From contig PFFZ01000083.1 in NCBI GenBank assembly GCA_002781805.1, positions 6,385 through 12,704 on the forward strand: DNA of 6,320 nt. The letters are read 5' to 3'. This stretch comes from Nitrosopumilales archaeon CG15_BIG_FIL_POST_REV_8_21_14_020_37_12. GTDB taxonomy: Archaea > Thermoproteota > Nitrososphaeria > Nitrososphaerales > Nitrosopumilaceae. Every line of letters starts with the position of its first letter. Position 1 is the stretch's first letter. The position numbers and the translations under genes are program-made. Of the stretch, positions 5,122 through 6,320 are shown in pieces. The notes under the pieces are model-generated. The model did not search any database, was not told the origin of the DNA, and saw nothing but the letters and a program-made list of their open reading frames with translations.

Positions 5122-5278
5122 TGTTTCTAGAAAATACTGCTAAAAAACCTCTGACTAAATTCTATGTTTAATACACATCAATATGATGAATCTATTTTGT
5201 ACTTTATCCAAAAATAGTCCGAGAATCGAGTTATTAAAAATAAAACAATGATGAGAATATGTCACATCCATTAAAAAC

Positions 5279-5305
5279 AATATTTTGTTATGGCAACAAA
5301 ATATT
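5279..5305. repeat. Perfect 11+5+11 bp inverted repeat
   Basis: AATATTTTGTT (5279-5289), the spacer ATGGC, and AACAAAATATT (5295-5305) form a perfect dyad. After one C-C mismatch two more outer pairs are possible. Its left arm also pairs locally, AACAA (5276-5280) with TTGTT (5285-5289), so alternative hairpins exist. A T7 run begins 9 nt to the right. It may be an operator for a dimeric regulator of the PEFG gene or bioF, or the 3' hairpin of a small RNA on the + strand. Confidence 0.75.
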
Positions 5306-5369
5306 CTTGTGAATTTTTTTAATAATACTGACAAATTTGTCCATTAAAATAACATTCATGTCAGCGTGG

Positions 5370-5377
5370 CTTAATAT
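5370..5377 (+). promoter_or_regulatory. Box A of the PEFG-CTERM gene
   Basis: CTTAATAT is centred about 24.5 nt before GTG 5398, supporting that codon as start of a leaderless mRNA. TGTCA (5359-5363) and TGACA (5384-5388) flank the box symmetrically, a possible weak operator. Confidence 0.5.
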
Positions 5378-5397
5378 TGCCCATGACAACATAATAT

Positions 5398-5997
5398 GTG
5401 ATAAAACTATTTTCTGAAATACACGGAAAAAATAACACGAATTTAAAATATGGATTTGCTGTTATGATATTTTCTCTATTTGCTATGTCTAGTTTTTATA
5501 CAAATGTATTTGCTGAAGAAATAACAATTCAAACTCCTTTGAGTCTAGGTAGCAATCATGATGGCATAATGACAACAACTCAGACGTTTTCAGCTGACGG
5601 TTCTGTTGTGATCTTTTTAACTGCTACAGAACCAGTTAAAGGTGAACATATGACCATATCTGCACGATTTACTGATAAAAATGGAAAAGAGATTCAAGAT
5701 ATTACCTATGATATTGTGGCAACTCAGAATGGACAAATTATTTTATCAAAAACTATGGTTAGTCAACACATTGGTGTTGGTGCTCATCTAACTCAGACAT
5801 TGCCTAGTAGTGACCTAGTTAACATTCAAATCATATTGCATGAAATGGGTTCACAACCAATTACCGTATCCTATGGTACCCCAATCGATATTGTGGTAGT
5901 CCCTGAATTTGGAGCACTTACAATGATGATTCTAGCTGTTTCACTCCTGAGTATAGTAATAATTAACACCAAAAACAAAATATCTCTCAGACTGTAG
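5398..5997 (+). CDS. Secreted PEFG-CTERM domain envelope protein
   Basis: The protein of 199 residues has a cytoplasmic start, a hydrophobic signal segment (about 18-36), and a likely cleavage site after YTNVFA (34-39). The mature part (about 40-167) is Thr/Ser-rich with alternating polar and hydrophobic residues, suggesting a beta sandwich. No catalytic motif is visible. The C-terminus is the classic tripartite sorting signal: VVPEFG (167-172), a hydrophobic helix (173-190), and a basic tail with K192, K194 and R198. PEFG-CTERM signals are characteristic of Nitrososphaerota and are thought to be cut by an archaeosortase, leaving the protein fixed to the cell surface. The role of the mature domain is unknown. 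The start is GTG 5398, placed by box A spacing; the next start, ATG at residue 23, would cut into the signal segment. The gene is divergent from bioF but there is no evident functional link. Confidence 0.85.
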   Translation: MIKLFSEIHGKNNTNLKYGFAVMIFSLFAMSSFYTNVFAEEITIQTPLSLGSNHDGIMTTTQTFSADGSVVIFLTATEPVKGEHMTISARFTDKNGKEIQDITYDIVATQNGQIILSKTMVSQHIGVGAHLTQTLPSSDLVNIQIILHEMGSQPITVSYGTPIDIVVVPEFGALTMMILAVSLLSIVIINTKNKISLRL

Positions 5998-6022
5998 ATC
6001 GTTGATTGTTACTTGGTGAGAT

Positions 6023-6030
6023 AGGTTATA
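6023..6030 (+). promoter_or_regulatory. Candidate box A of the winged-helix gene
   Basis: AGGTTATA is centred about 22 nt before ATG 6049, slightly closer than at the other genes. It lies in the 51 bp between the PEFG gene stop and this gene, so separate transcription is plausible but read-through from the PEFG gene is possible too. Confidence 0.35.
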
Positions 6031-6048
6031 AGTAATGTTCTTGTCTCA

Positions 6049-6320
6049 ATGTTGGGTTTGACCATTGATCATAAAGTAGTAGAAATTTTAAAAGCCAAAA
6101 CTCTGACGCCCCGTTTTGATCCAAGCATGAAAACTTTGATGCGTATAGTAAAATTTATGACTGAAAACCCATCTGAAGGAAAAACACAGCTAGCACTTGA
6201 TACAAAACTAAACTATGCAAGACTGGCACAACATATTGTCTGGATGGAAAAAAAGGGTCTTGTCGAATCTACTATAGACGATAATAAAATTAATGTCTCT
6301 CTTACTAAAAGTGGAAGAGA
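6049..6320 (+). CDS. Winged-helix DNA-binding protein (partial, runs off the right edge)
   Basis: ATG 6049 opens a frame that is still open at the window end, giving 90 codons. The pattern is that of an archaeal winged helix-turn-helix regulator, close in style to the HTH_45 type. A helix at about 26-39 (SMKTLMRIVKFMTE) is followed by TQLALDTKLNYARLAQHIVWM (46-66), covering the turn and recognition helix. KKGLVES (68-74) then leads into a beta wing and LTKSGR (85-90), the usual end of such domains. The protein probably represses or activates transcription of a target not shown here. An in-frame TAG at 6022-6024 limits upstream starts, and no other start codon lies between. What follows the DNA-binding domain is unknown because the sequence ends. 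Confidence 0.75.
   Translation, partial: MLGLTIDHKVVEILKAKTLTPRFDPSMKTLMRIVKFMTENPSEGKTQLALDTKLNYARLAQHIVWMEKKGLVESTIDDNKINVSLTKSGR

Larger units (their letters stand above)
5084..5397. other. Divergent intergenic region between bioF and the PEFG gene
   Basis: This 314 bp AT-rich stretch holds no credible ORF: the longest ATG frames are 17 codons (from 5164 and 5259). It contains the weak bioF promoter at its left end and the PEFG gene promoter at its right end. A perfect inverted repeat lies at 5279-5305 and a T7 run follows at 5314-5320. TCCATTAAAA is directly repeated at 5267-5276 and 5340-5349, and ATGATGA occurs at 5183-5189 and 5248-5254. It is longer than two leaderless promoters need, so extra control sites or a small RNA are possible. 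Confidence 0.6.

Noticed and set aside
5259..5312. 17-codon ORF running through the 5279-5305 dyad
   Set aside because: It has no box A at the right distance, no membrane-protein pattern, and its sequence is dictated by the inverted repeat.
5248..5331. Possible C/D box guide RNA: ATGATGA (5248-5254) and CTGA (5328-5331)
   Set aside because: Both boxes match the consensus, but the span of 84 nt is long, internal D' and C' boxes are missing, and the flanks do not pair into a terminal stem.
3953..5997. Idea of a functional bioF-PEFG system
   Set aside because: The genes are merely divergent across a 314 bp gap; nothing in either protein suggests a shared pathway.

Overview
The window looks like a piece of a marine-type ammonia-oxidising archaeon (Nitrososphaerota, formerly Thaumarchaeota, Nitrosopumilus-like). 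The DNA is AT-rich. It carries an ESCRT-III/CdvB division-family gene, a DUF371 gene of archaeal type, and an envelope protein ending in the PEFG-CTERM sorting signal typical of this phylum. Most genes have a TATA-like box A centred about 24-27 nt before the start codon and no Shine-Dalgarno site, which is the pattern of leaderless archaeal mRNAs. Organism assignment is inference from these traits, not from a database search.

Layout, left to right. Bases 1-143 are leader DNA with at most the tail of an unidentified gene. On the + strand follow a DUF371 protein (144-560), a 39-residue single-span membrane microprotein (601-720), and a basic protein of unknown function (783-1148) preceded by three tandem 15-16 bp repeats. 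A minus-strand block runs back towards it: the CdvB/ESCRT-III paralogue (1155-1808, own promoter), and a two-gene unit of ccdA (3002-3745) and a membrane-anchored thioredoxin/DipZ-type protein (1903-2997), 4 nt apart. A second microprotein of 35 residues lies on the + strand (3830-3937) divergent from ccdA. It converges on bioF (3953-5083, minus), the 8-amino-7-oxononanoate synthase of biotin synthesis. A 314 bp divergent intergenic region holds a perfect 11+5+11 bp inverted repeat. It separates bioF from a secreted PEFG-CTERM protein (5398-5997, +). A winged-helix regulator (6049 onward, +) runs off the right edge.

The clearest functional partnership is ccdA plus the thioredoxin/DipZ protein. 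CcdA would carry electrons across the membrane and the anchored WTYSCINC protein would use them outside the cell. Gene order equals the domain order of the fused bacterial/mycobacterial DipZ. The other genes look like independent transcription units. Four of the nine longer genes (cdvB, ccdA, bioF, PEFG gene) appear to start with TTG or GTG.

I found no mobile element, CRISPR array, rRNA or tRNA, and nothing that clearly forms a new multi-gene system. The most interesting unexplained items are the two leaderless membrane microproteins, the strong dyad at 5279-5305, the tandem repeats before the 783 gene, and the GTAAC/GGTTAC cluster between the DipZ-type gene and cdvB.
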